A stretch of 64,000 bases of DNA, from NCBI GenBank assembly GCA_916613615.1, contig OU744727.1, positions 20,468,093 to 20,532,092 on the forward strand, in the 5' to 3' direction. The translations under genes were made by a program, and so were the position numbers. The notes below the pieces were generated by a model, which saw only the letters and a program-made list of their open reading frames with translations, made no database searches and was not told where the DNA came from. Each line of letters begins with the position of its first letter. The stretch's first letter is position 1. Shown in pieces: positions 23,869 to 35,200 of this stretch. The DNA comes from Steromphala cineraria. Its lineage: Eukaryota; Mollusca; Gastropoda; Trochida; Trochidae.

Positions 23869-24033
23869 TTTTATACCTTGCTGTTGTCCCTTGAGTTTTC
23901 TGTGCTGATATCAGCGCCCCTACAGGCGAATGTCAGCAACCTCCAGTTAACTTCTGATTGGACTATTACTTTCTCTCATAGTAAGCTAGAGAGCAAGCAC
24001 AGAAAACTCAAGGGTTGACAGCAAGGCATAAAA
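23869..24033. mobile_element. Short inverted-repeat element C (about 165 bp)
   Basis: Left arm accttgctgttgtcccttga and onward through gttttctgtgct; the right arm is the reverse complement (agcacagaaaactcaaggg and on). The arms are about 37 bp with only a few mismatches, around a 90-bp centre. It is a MITE or foldback element. No second copy was seen in the window. Confidence 0.8.
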
Positions 24034-25000
24034 TGCTTAGTAGAGGTATGTAATATCCTTACATAACACATTTCGAGGCCACAATTGAATCTATTAGCAA
24101 GTTGTATTTGTTTTAAACTGTATGCAACATGTGATTATTAAAAATAAGCCTGTAAACAAGTCACAAATCACGAGGAAAGAGTTATATTGGTAGAGTTAAC
24201 ACGCCAGTTCAATAGAAAGATCATAAATATGAATATGCAGCTAAGAGAAAAATACGGTTACCTTTAATCTAAAGCCCCTGTGTCACTCTAGACATGAGTT
24301 CTCACGGCGTCTGCACAGCTTTCGTATGTTTAAACATGATAAGCAGAGGTAGATATACAGATAGATTTCGCGTGCTCTTTAAATGTTAATATGTATTGTG
24401 TATTTTATATGTGAGGTGAGACTTAAATCAAGTATCTGTCTGTCTATACAGAAACACATGCAGCACTCTGATAGTGCGCCTTAATCCAACAATGGTTGAG
24501 ATTAAACGGTTCAACTGATACACTTTATATATATACATTTTTGATTTTTTTTTTATAAATTAGAAATAAGTGGGTTTGTTTTCCCCATTTATAATAAAAA
24601 GATGTACCTTAAATCATTCAACTTCTACATTATTAACATCATCTGACATGAAATGGTATATTGAACACCAGTTATAGGGGTCCTTTAATACGGCTTTGGG
24701 CAAACTATCACCCCACTGTAGGCGAGGTCACACTCAATTGAATGTAGGCGAATGTAGAAAATGACCAATTCAAAGAGCTAGTAGTTCATTCAGTTTATTT
24801 CAATACTTAAAGGCCACAGGCCTTTATTACAAAAGACAAATATACAATGAAGCGCGCATCTATACATGTACATTTACCTCCTTCGCAGGGATCATATTAT
24901 GGTGATAATGATAATTTCAAACATATCATATCTAGTGAAACACTATACTTTAACATAAGTACAATGTCCCAAATAGACATCATATCACAGAAAATCAGAA
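24034..25000. other. Non-coding; includes a LINE-like 3' tail at 24783-24840
   Basis: No gene seen. On the minus strand, 24783-24840 reads taataaaggcctgtggcctt followed by gaaataaac: a small hairpin with poly(A)-like signals, similar to the tails near 16980 and 20400. Confidence 0.4.

Positions 25001-25021
<21 letters not shown>
25001..25021 (+). repeat. C21 homopolymer
   Basis: Twenty-one consecutive C, followed after one G by an A run. Length is likely polymorphic and error-prone in sequencing. Confidence 0.95.
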
Positions 25022-25031
<10 letters not shown>

Positions 25032-25595
25032 ATCAAACAATAGAATATATAACCAATTATTACAAGTTCTGACATTGTTCTTTCTTTAGAAGAAAGAGCC
25101 AATACTTAGTGTACTATTCGTCAACACCAATGATTGCCAAAAATATCTGTGACGCTGTCGGTTTGATATTGTTCGTATTTGTATTGTAATTGCCAAAACA
25201 CGAACTAATACAGATTTCCCATTGAAATTAAATATTAAAAAAATGTCAGTTTAACAACTCACTTATTTTAGACAAGTGAAGCAAGTATTTTACTAACATA
25301 GCAGAAACTGTGCCTAAAAAAAAATAAGTTCATTGATATGAACCTAGTACTGTTACCTTTAAATGATAACAAAACGATAAATCCTAAAAATAAAGCCACA
25401 AACAAAAGTCAAGGACAATAGCAAACCCAAAGGCTAAATTTTATCCCAGAAAGCTTTTTTACGTTTAGATAAAATCAGAATCCTTTCTGAAAATAAACCA
25501 AATGAAATTTCGTCAATTCCCTCTGAGGCTATTATTATTAGCATGACGTACCTTTGTATTATGAAATGAATAAATTTAACAAACAAGTTGTTCCT
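25022..25595. other. No gene recognised
   Basis: AT-rich spacer; nothing supported. Confidence 0.35.
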
Positions 25596-25599
25596 TTAA

Positions 25600-25907
25600 T
25601 GGGGCAGTGGCACCTTTAGGGGGGATTTAAGTTGATTCAAGAAAATAAAAAACAAATAGTTCCAACTAAATGACAATGTATTTAAACTTAATGAAGCCGT
25701 ACTAAATCAAATATTTAATGTAAAGTTCAGCCATGCGATTCTTTTTTCACACAAAAATGGCAGCCAATTGACTTTACGTGAATCTTTATAATTTTCTCTC
25801 TGACTATAGATGATTGGTTTGTGTAATAAGATTTGTTTGACACTATCTAAATAACACATTTAGCATTAACGTACAATTATCAGTGAAAATTTGAAATATA
25901 AACCTGT
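25600..25907. mobile_element. MITE family A, copy 3 (decayed)
   Basis: TTAA (25596-25599) precedes tggggcagtggcacctttag, a damaged left end. The interior (agttccaactaaatgacaatg, tggcagccaatt, gtgaatctt) follows family A in the orientation of copy 1. The right inverted end is essentially lost, though a TTAA remains at 25908-25911. It is the oldest-looking copy in the window. Confidence 0.7.
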
Positions 25908-26798
25908 TTAACAACGCGCATTGAGGCATTGTAGCGAGCTATCTATATACATATACAGAACGTCATGCGTGTGCATTTGGGTCGTTTGTATTGAACGAGT
26001 AGATGTCATGGACGCGGAGGAACAACGAGTTCGCGTCATTAGATATGGTTTTGAAATTTACGATAATACATGTTTATACAATAATCATTGGCTTGAATAC
26101 ATCGTTATCGAGTCGTCGGATATCTAAGCTTTCGGAATATTAAAAAATTGAGCGTTTTTTGTTAATATTTGTATGTTAAACGAACGATTAAAAAGGTGTC
26201 ATTTCCCGTTGAAAAATGATCATTAGGTGAAACTACTCGCCTACTGCTACGTCACAGTAGGTAGACACGCTCGGGCCACGCTTCAGTGACCACAGATTCT
26301 GTTCGCCGGGGCTAATTAGGCAGTGTATTTTAAAAGCCGTATTTAGGCAGGTTGCCGTCCGATTTCGAAAATTCAAAGTTGACTCTCATTCAAATTGCAA
26401 GCAGCTTTTCATGAATTCCGAAAGTGGCCATAGACCATTTCAGTCCCCCTTTAAGTCTTAGCGTATTCAGTCTATCTCGTTTCGCCGAATCAGGACCTAG
26501 ATCGCATCAATGATTCCACAGTCATAAAACAACTTGTAAACACGTAAGTAGGCACTAACATGTACATGCATCCTTTTAAACTAAAATTTAGTCTTTGAAA
26601 TATTGAAGACAATTACTAACCTTCATTTGTGTTATTCCATTTCGTTAGGCCTTTGTGCATTCTGTCTATCTCGTATTGCGCCATGAGGATCTAGACTGTA
26701 TTAAAGACTCCTCAGTAATAAACAGGAGCAACATCTTGTAAACACTTGTAATTTATCTACCATGCACATAAGAGGATTATAATTACCGTATTTTCTCT
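25908..26798. other. Unassigned stretch with a short open frame
   Basis: A plus-strand frame with ATG at 26007 reads MDAEEQRVRVIRYGFEIYD and ends at 26127. I do not recognise it; it could be a short exon or the beginning of a degraded transposon protein. A gtcctgattcggcgaaacgaga-like word on the minus strand recurs near 26490 and 26660 (tctatctcgt), hinting at a diverged duplication of about 180 bp. Support is weak. Confidence 0.25.
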
Positions 26799-27062
26799 AA
26801 TAGCGGCCCGGGCCCTTATTAACATTTAGGAGGTATTACCCCCCGGCCCTTATTAGAGGCCCGGCCCTTATTAGGATAATAGGTTTTCCAAAGTCAACTT
26901 GAGACCTGTATTCTAAATTTTGTAGTTAAAGGGAGGGAATATTTAAGTCGAATATACAGAAGGGAGTAATTATTGACTAGACCCGGCCCGTATTAGAGGC
27001 CCGGCTCTTATTCACGTTTAGGTACCTTTACCCCCCGGCCGCTATTAGAGGCCCGGCCCCGG
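26799..27062 (+). repeat. GC-rich repeated phrases (cggcccttattag type)
   Basis: Two GC-rich arms (about 26799-26880 and 26982-27062) carry repeated ggcccggcccttattaga phrases and a cccccc run. They are separated by about 100 bp of ordinary AT-rich DNA. Composition is sharply different from the surroundings. This is a repeat of unknown class. Confidence 0.7.
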
Positions 27063-27068
27063 TCGCAT

Positions 27069-27124
27069 ACCGATTCGTCGAATTTCTAGTTTTAGAATAG
27101 AAAAATCCATTCGACGGATCGGTA
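27069..27124. repeat. 56-bp palindrome
   Basis: Arms taccgattcgtcgaa and ttcgacggatcggta match 14 of 15 when inverted. Inner bases (tttcta/tagaaa) extend the pairing. It starts seven bases after the GC-rich arms and may be a terminal structure of the same repeat. Confidence 0.72.
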
Positions 27125-29508
27125 CTGTGATTTTAGTTGTTGATTGGCTTACATAACGTTGGAACGTTCCAAAATAAGACAAAGGGGGGGTTTGGACTCT
27201 CATTCATTTATTTTGATCACTTGAAGTTAGGATGATGCGATGTTGTATATAATGGGTAAATATATAAAGAATTGTATAAAATATTCTCTACACTTTTGGA
27301 TTTAGCTATATTTGGGAACAACAGCAGAATTTAAGTTCTTGTCAGAATTTGTGTTTAGACTTTTGAAGAAGAATGGTACACGTGTGATTATCTACATATC
27401 GCTCTATGAATCTTAAATGTAGACTGGGCCTATGGCCTCCACAGTGCACAAAGAAATAAAGATTGTACTTTACGGTACTTTTTTGTTGCCTTAGTCCTAG
27501 TTAAGTTTTGAACTGAGTACTTAATGCAGATTCATACGAAGAGATTATCTGCAGAGAACATGACTACCTGTATATGTGTCATGTTGACTTGTTAGGCTTG
27601 AGTTGTGTCCCGAAGAATGATAACTACCCTTGAAAATGTCTCTTCCCGATATGAGGCTGTGTGTTTACCCTACGTAATGTAGTGTTTCTGATATTGTGTC
27701 GAACATTGATCACTGTAATACAACAATAATTATTAAAAAATCGGTGAAATGAATTTTTTTCAATAAAACTAAAATTTGAAAAAAGAAATATAATGAAAAG
27801 GAGACTGAGATTTCTAAGGTATTATTATAGACTTGATTGACTTTTATTTTATTTTAGGGTCTGTCTGACAGACTAATTAATTTGTATAGATGCCTTAATT
27901 TTGTTGTTTATTGCAAATATGTTGTGTCTTAATTTTGGTCAGACGGCTTCTTTTGCACATTAACCAGGAATTGATTAATAATTCCAACTCTGTTTATACT
28001 TTATAAATTTATGAACATACTAAGATAGCTATATAGACTGTTTGGTGCTATTATTTATGGCCCCCTCTTTACTACAACATAGGTTGGATCAGCATTTATA
28101 ACTTTCTGTACCTCTAATATTACCCTGACTGGATTGCCCGGCCATGTTTCTGACCTTAGTCATGCAGGTAGGCGTGCACATACCTAAGTGTAAATAATTT
28201 TTGGCTGCAATGTCACATTTGGGACAGCAGAATTGAGCTGTGATAAAAAGGAGTGCGGTATTTTGTATAGAGTAAGGTCGTTCGCGTTTTCAAAGCTAGT
28301 ATAAGTGTCTTATATAGGGTTGATATGTTAGATGTTTTGAATTCTTATCTGCACATATTCTATTTTGGCACGTATTATAACCTAACCATGTTATGATAAA
28401 CATTTAGTGTTCCTCGAAGCATGCTTATCATAAAAAGTATTTGGTGTCGAGTCAATACAAAACATCACAAACCATCATTCCATTGATCAACCAAAGAAAA
28501 ATATGAAAAGGTGGGAACGCCCAATTTCAACGTCAACCTACTTTGATGATGATCTTTGATATAGGCCTAGACAATATTTGAAGAAGTGACCCGGTAATAG
28601 AACAAATTGTTCACAATTGATACCATTTGATTTAAACGGTCTGCCATTTCAAACGTACACCATCGAGTACAAATGAATAAGGACAATCTAAACTTGATAC
28701 ACTCAAAAGAAACATTTCTTAAATAAAAATAAAAATCCACTTTTACTATTTCATTAAAATAAAATGTGCCTTGGTACAAACACTTGAACAGAATTTAATA
28801 GATTTTGAGTAACCTGTCCATGGTTTATAAGATTCGCTGATACAAGCAAGAATTTCTAGATAACGACTTCTTCATTGTGAAAATAATTACATTTTGGAGT
28901 ATATTCTTACTAACTTGTTTCAGTTGAAGGAAAAAGCATTTACTACGAAACATCGGGAGTTTCACAATTAAGAATTGGTAAGCAAGAAATTGTCGCTGTT
29001 CTTGAAAAAACCTCTTCTAAATGCCCGTCAAAGACTTAATACTTGTTTAAATCAAAAAAGTTTATGATGTCATCTTTGAAATTTGAAATTGAAAAGAAAA
29101 AAGTACAGCTTCGGGAACATATTTCTCCATATTTCTCGAGTTGTGATGACAATGTGGCTTCCAGATTGTTATCGTAAATACCGACGATTATGCGTAACTG
29201 AGAATAAAAAATAATATTCGATAACCCCTGACTTTATGTTATATATTGTATTCAATCCCTTGTGACATTGCAGAAGGCCTGTCTCTAAATAAAGTTGTTC
29301 AAGTTAATGTCAAGTTTTACTTTCAAGCTTTGGAAAGATCATAATCTGAGTTTAAAAATGGCGTAATATAAAATAATAAGATTCAATTTCCAATCAAATT
29401 TATTTATTGATATCAACATTAGAGACAACCTCGATATATTTTTTTGATAATGGATACCAGTGTTTCTGAATAAAACTCTTTAAACACAAATGCAGTGCCT
29501 AAGATAGC
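27125..29508. other. No gene recognised
   Basis: AT-rich sequence of 2.4 kb with no coding or repeat signal I could support. The part next to 29509 would be the 3' UTR of the interrupted GPCR gene. Confidence 0.4.
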
Positions 29509-29940
29509 TTATAAAGAGTAGACCTGAGTAGAGTAGACGTTCATTCCATTTCTTTTCCGTTTTGGACATACAGCCTGCAAACTTTTTATAAGTTCATTCC
29601 TAAAGGAACGTCCAAAAATACAGTAGAATATGAAATTTGCTGAACAGTTTACCACAACCATTGATAAAGTTAACTTTTTAAAGGGCATTTGAAGGGCAAC
29701 TTCAATAGCCGATGTCACATGGGTGATTAGCGACATCAGTATTATTGCTATATTCACAATAACTAAATTGTCATGATTTCGACTTGTGGATCGGATGACA
29801 CGCCTTCTTGAGAAGATGATGATGATTATGTTGCACACAACAAGAAAAGTCATAGGGATGACAGCTCTAAAGGTGAAAACGACATATGTATTGTAAAGCA
29901 TTGTAAATTCTGATGTGGAAAAATCGCTAGAGGTCCATGA
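29509..29940 (-). pseudogene. GPCR gene, C-terminal portion (separated by LINE insertion)
   Basis: Carries TM5, TM6, TM7 and the C-tail of the class A GPCR whose first part is at 36229-36976. Bases 29739-29940 are the duplicated target, identical to 36229-36430. Bases 29509-29738 are unique and encode the last 75 residues, from MSLITHVTSAIEV through the TM7 motif NCSANFIFYCIF to a basic tail and stop. On the minus strand the LINE lies upstream, so this portion has no native start. The frame is open throughout with no decay, which points to a recent insertion. Confidence 0.9.
29739..29940. repeat. 202-bp target-site duplication, left copy
   Basis: Base-for-base identical to 36229-36430, from gtattattgctatattcac to gaggtccatga. 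The sequence is GPCR coding DNA. The LINE 5' end begins immediately after it, at 29941 (cttccggttgcgc). Confidence 0.97.
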
Positions 29941-30186
29941 CTTCCGGTTGCGCATGGGTACAGGGAAGACGTGTGTTGACTGAGCTCCCGCAACTCGCGG
30001 AAAAAAATCCATGAACATCCACGTTTACTGATGCAAATATGCATTTTTTCATGTAACTTAATGAAGTGAAGGTTATGAAACGTATGGTGAATATTATTTG
30101 AAAGTGAAACCTATTTTTCACTAAAAGTGTGAACTAAAAGTGTGGACTTTTCATCTCAACCACGTGAGTACATTTTCCTTATCAAT

Positions 30187-30963
30187 ATGGGAAAAACACG
30201 AAGTTCATCCCCCACGTCAACACACAATATCGAGGAAATAATTCTGCAATCCGAGAAAAGATTATCCTCCCAAATTTCGGATGTGAAAACAGATTTAGGA
30301 ACCCTAAGAAACGAAATAAAAGATGATATCGCAAAGTTATCCGTACGGGTTGATGACATGGACAGGGGACTTTCCCATCATGAACTCGAGATTAAAGAAC
30401 TAAAGCAGCAAAATATCGTTTTAGAACAAAAGCTTAAGCAACACGTCAACCAATATGAAAACAGACTTATCGTCAGAGAGATAAACGATAGAAAAGCTAA
30501 CTTGCTAATCTATGGGATCCCGAAAGAACCGAGTGAAAACACAGAAAGAGTATTGCGAAAATTCATGGAGGAAGATCTGAATCTAGCACCTTCTCGAGTG
30601 GGGGACATATTCTTTAAGAACGTGCACCGCCTCCCGAAAAAGCCCTACGCAGAGGATCCTAAACCTAATGCCCCCCCAGCAATAATTGCGGCCTTCTTAT
30701 GCATCCCTGATCGTGATTATGTTTTCGAGGCTGGTCGCAGGTTGAGAGGTACCGGGAAATCTATCCAAACAGATTTGCCACCTAAACTGAAAAAGCAGCG
30801 AGCTATACTCTCAAGAAAAGCCCGCGAAATCCACGATAAAGACAACCTCCACACCCGTGTGCGTCTTGTGGGGGTGGAGCACATCATAGAGACCCGCGAC
30901 CCCACTATGACAGGCTCATCTTGGCAACGATACGACATAGATATCGACCACTACTTTAAGTGA
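30187..30963 (+). CDS. LINE ORF1 protein (coiled coil + RRM, L1 ORF1p-like)
   Basis: 258 residues, nucleic-acid-binding chaperone of the LINE ribonucleoprotein (family knowledge). The ATG at 30187 (MGKTRSSSPTSTHN) is the first in frame; upstream in-frame codons lack an ATG. Residues about 12-85 have heptad-like spacing rich in E/K/L/I (LGTLRNEIKDDIAKL, ELEIKELKQQN), a trimerising coiled coil. Residues about 95-185 form the RRM-like core beginning KANLLIYGIPKEPSENTERV and including VGDIFFKNVHRLPKK. The rest, RGTGKSIQTDLPPKLKKQRA onward, matches the C-terminal domain. No stops or frameshifts occur. Confidence 0.92.
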   Translation: MGKTRSSSPTSTHNIEEIILQSEKRLSSQISDVKTDLGTLRNEIKDDIAKLSVRVDDMDRGLSHHELEIKELKQQNIVLEQKLKQHVNQYENRLIVREINDRKANLLIYGIPKEPSENTERVLRKFMEEDLNLAPSRVGDIFFKNVHRLPKKPYAEDPKPNAPPAIIAAFLCIPDRDYVFEAGRRLRGTGKSIQTDLPPKLKKQRAILSRKAREIHDKDNLHTRVRLVGVEHIIETRDPTMTGSSWQRYDIDIDHYFK

Positions 30964-32293
30964 ACTATCAAAAAGACTTATGTCTTGACAATAAACATTG
31001 TCTTAATGAAATGCTAGAATACACAGCAAAAGTCCATGCATGCTTTTATATTTGGATCTTTTGTTTGTTCGTTCACGATCGTCGTAAATGTAAAAGTAAT
31101 AATTGCGTATGAACAGTTTTTCGTTTATCCATGAATACGCGATCGCCTTAAGTGAACCAGTTATGATTTGATAATGAACAGTAGCATGTTTTAGTGATTT
31201 TAATCCTTGAGGATTATATGTTCATCCATGCGTGAACACACTTAAAGGTAAACACAATGCTTTTGTTTATGAAGGTCTTTTGTTTGTTTGTGCGCCATCG
31301 CATTGAATGGAAAAGTCATGCGTTTGTTTATTAACAATCCTAGTTTTAAGTGCGATCATCCTGAAGTTGAAATCAATGTTTTGTATGTATGTTTTTATGT
31401 TTATTTTCTAGTTTTGTTTTATTTTATTTTTTGACTCTTCAGTATGAACCTTTTTGGTATTCATAAACGCGTTCGAAATGAGTGCAAAAAGACGCCTATG
31501 ATCACGAACGAAGTCTTTATGTAAACATACGTTTTGTGTGTCTTATCAAAGCCACTTTAAAGGCATTCGGATGCTTTTGTTTATCATTTTGTAAGGATAA
31601 TCTCTTAGTAGGACCACATTGCAGTCAATATTCATGATAATCTGAGAAATGATTTTCTACTTTATCATCAAAAGGTGAGAGGCTTTTGTTTACATTCTCA
31701 CTTCCAGTATTCTGTTTCTGTTATGCTCTCACTGCAAAGATCAGTTGAGTATACTAGTTCTATATCAATTTAAGACAAAATATTTCTTTTAAGAATTATA
31801 CATTATATTATACAGTAATCTATTTTGACAAGCAGCAATCAGATTAGCTATTATGTTATATAATCCTTCAACCAAAACTAAAGTCAAAATACTTCACTTA
31901 CCTTATCGATGATGCAAATCAATTTAGTTCCTTTTTAAATGAATCCATATATCCAACACAATATACACAAATTGGGTAACAAAATATCCATGCGGTTATA
32001 ACAAAGCACGCCAGGCTAACAGGTAACTGGTAACAGCCCGTGCATCACGCGCATCTCAGAGCTGAATGCTCGTGTCAAATTACCGTACTACTTCACGTAT
32101 GCGTTATTTTTTCATTTGGATATTTTCCGTGAGTTGTGGAACAACCAACAATTCTTTGTACTTATGTTTTTTTATATTTCATTCCTTTTAATTTTTGGAA
32201 GTTCATTACTTGAAAAACAGGTATTTTCATGCAGGGACACCTCATCTGGTTTCATCGGGACATTGTTGCTGAACTCTGTATATTCTATTTCAT
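30964..32293 (+). other. LINE inter-ORF spacer, 1.33 kb, with recurring motif
   Basis: No coding frame with an ATG is convincing. The word atgcttttgttta or close variants recurs near 31041, 31257 and 31570, each time followed by t-rich sequence and gatcg/catcg words. This suggests an imperfect array of about 215-310 bp spacing. Most L1-type elements have a few bases to tens of bases between ORFs, so ORF2 here is unlikely to be reached by simple termination-reinitiation. It may hold an internal promoter or ribosome entry function (inference). Confidence 0.6.
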
Positions 32294-35200
32294 ATGTCTA
32301 ATTTGAAAATAATAATCCACAATTGTAGGGGCCTACAAAACAATTTCAAAAGGAAAAAAGTTTTTAAATTTCTTAAAAGTAAAAGGGCAAATATATATTG
32401 TTTACAAGATGTACACTTTACGTCAAAACAAATTCAAATAGTGAAACAACAGTGGGGCTATAACCAATGTTATATTAGTCCTTATACAAGTAACGCAAGA
32501 GGAACAGCAATTTTATTTAATAATAATTTTGATTTTGAGGTTATAGAGAAAAAATTTGACAAAGGTGGAAACTATGTTGCTCTCAAACTCAAGATTAAAG
32601 AAAAGACTTATACGATTGTCAATATATACGGCCCGAACAAAGATTCTCCCGATTTTTATGAACATATTGAAAAGCTTATAAAAGATTTCGATAGTGATGA
32701 AATATGCCTATGTGGGGATTTTAACCTTGTAATGAATCCTCAGAAAGACACATTCAATTACAAAACTGTCAATAACCCAAAGGCTAGAGACAAAATATTA
32801 GAAATTATGGACTATTTTGATCTTAAAGATGCATGGAGAGAAAATAACACCGATTCGACAAGATATACTTGGCGACAACCTACCCCATTAAAACAAGCCC
32901 GGCTTGATTTTTTTCTTTTATCACATAATTTGTTTTTATCTGTGGAAAAGTGCGACATTATACCAAGTATTGATTCCGATCACTCAGTAGTCGAGTTATT
33001 TCTAAAGTCCTACGAACTTCCACGTGGGAAGGGGTTTTGGAAATTCAACAATTCATTACTATATGACAAAAAATATGTCGATATGATCAAGGAAACTATC
33101 AAATCTACATTAAACCAATACGAAATTAATGAAAACGGCGATACTTCATACTCAATAGACGATCAACTTCTATTTGAAACTTTGCTATTAATGATCCGTG
33201 GTAAGACAATTTACTACGCCTCAACAAAAAAGAAAATAGAATCAAAATTAGAAAGAGACCTTGAAACGGAATTAGATGATTTAGAACTTAATCTAGATAC
33301 AGAAGAAAACATAAACAATAAATCTGTTATTCTTGAAAATATCAATGACGTAAAACTAAGGCTTGAAGAAATTAATAACAGTAAAATACAAGGTATGCTA
33401 ACAAGATCAAAAGCTAAATGGATTGAAAAAGGAGAAAAACCTACAAAATACTTTCTAAAACTAGAATGCAGAAATTTCCTTAATAAATCCATTACAGAAG
33501 TTGAAAAGCCAGATGGATCTAAAATAACCGACATTGAAAGTATTATAAACGAAACCAGAAATTACTACACAAAACTTTACCAATCCGAAGATATTCTCCC
33601 CATTGATCTCAATGAAATTTGCCAAACATATGATATTCCTAAATTAAGTGAAAATCAGAAACATACTATTGAAGGAAAACTTACTATAAACGAACTAACA
33701 AAAGCACTAAGAGGAATGAAAAATGACAAAAGTCCGGGCCCAGATGGCTTTACATCGGAATTTTTCAAGTTCTTTTGGAAAGATATTGGTAAATTCCTGC
33801 TTAACTCTTTAAATGAAGGCTATGAAAAAGGAACACTTTCAATAACACAAAAGCAAGGCCTTATTACGTGTATTCCAAAGGGTAACAAACCAAAAAAATA
33901 CCTAAAAAATTGGCGTCCTATTTCGCTTCTTAATTCTTCTTACAAAATTGGTGCGGCAGCAATTGCAAATCGAATTAAAAACATCTTACCATCTATAATA
34001 CATGATGACCAAAAGGGTTTTGTAAAAGATAGATATATAGGGGAGATAACTAGGTTAGTTTATGACATTATGGAACATACTGAAACCTTTCAAATTCCAG
34101 GACTTTTACTCTTAATCGACTTTGAAAAAGCTTTCGACTCTATTGATAGAAACTATCTTAACAGCGTCCTAAGATTTTTCAATTTTGGTCCAAACATTAT
34201 TGATTGGATAACCACTTTCTACAATGATATCGAATCAAGAGTTTTGGTAAATGGATTTCCATCATCACCCTTTAAGATTGAAAGAGGTTGTCGCCAAGGC
34301 GACCCGGTAGCGCCATACCTATTTATCCTATCGGTTGAAATTCTAGGCATTCTCATTAGAAATAATGCTAACATAAAAGGAATAAATATTGGAAATATAG
34401 AGTTTCTCCTGTCTCAATTCGCGGATGATACGTCATTAACACTAGATGGATCAGAAAAATGTTTATATGCTGTTTTACAAACTTTACAATTTTTTGCACG
34501 ATTTTCTGGTTTAAAGGTTAATGTAGAGAAAACAAGACTATTATGGATAGGTTCCAAAAAGCGATCTCGACTCAAATTATGTCAAGATTGGAACTTGGAT
34601 TGGTCTCAAAGCGATTTCAAATTATTGGGAATAAATTTCGACATTGATATTGATCGCATGAGCAAAATAAACTATGAGGAAAAGTTTCTCCAAATAAAAA
34701 AAATAATGAACATTTGGCTAGCAAGAAATCTAACACCCTATGGAAGAAACACAGTTTTGAAATCACTTCTTCTGCCCAAGTTAAATCACCTTTTCTCCGC
34801 CCTACCCCGCCCACCAGAATCTGTTATCGAAAAATTTCAAAAAGAATGTTTTAAATTCATATGGAAAAATAAACCAGACAAAGTTAAAAGAGATACTGTT
34901 ATACTCAACCCGGAACATGGGGGGTTTAAGGTTCCATTAATCAAAAATGTTATATCATCGCAAAAATTAAAATGGATACATAGATTACAAAATAGCTCAT
35001 CAACCTGGAAATATTTACTAATGCATAGACTGCACAACCAAGATCTTCTATGGATTTCAGATAAAACATATATTGAAACCATAGTTACATCTTCAATTTC
35101 AAATCAATTTTGGATAGAGGTATTTACAGATTGGTCCAATGTTCTTGTTAGATACAAAAAACATGTAAAAAATGAGTATGATATACTATCCCAAAGTATA

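Noticed and set aside
26456..26456. Right end of MITE copy 3 placed at about 26440-26456 (cagtccccctttaag)
   Set aside because: The intervening 550 bp has no family A homology; the match is short and a TTAA is already present at 25908-25911.
32116..32301. Hydrophobic 61-codon frame just before LINE ORF2, overlapping its start
   Set aside because: It has no ATG (it opens with TTG), is AT-rich and has no equivalent in known LINEs; probably chance.
33214..33534. 106-codon minus-strand frame inside LINE ORF2
   Set aside because: Antisense shadow of an A-rich coding region (leucine/serine-rich), no features.
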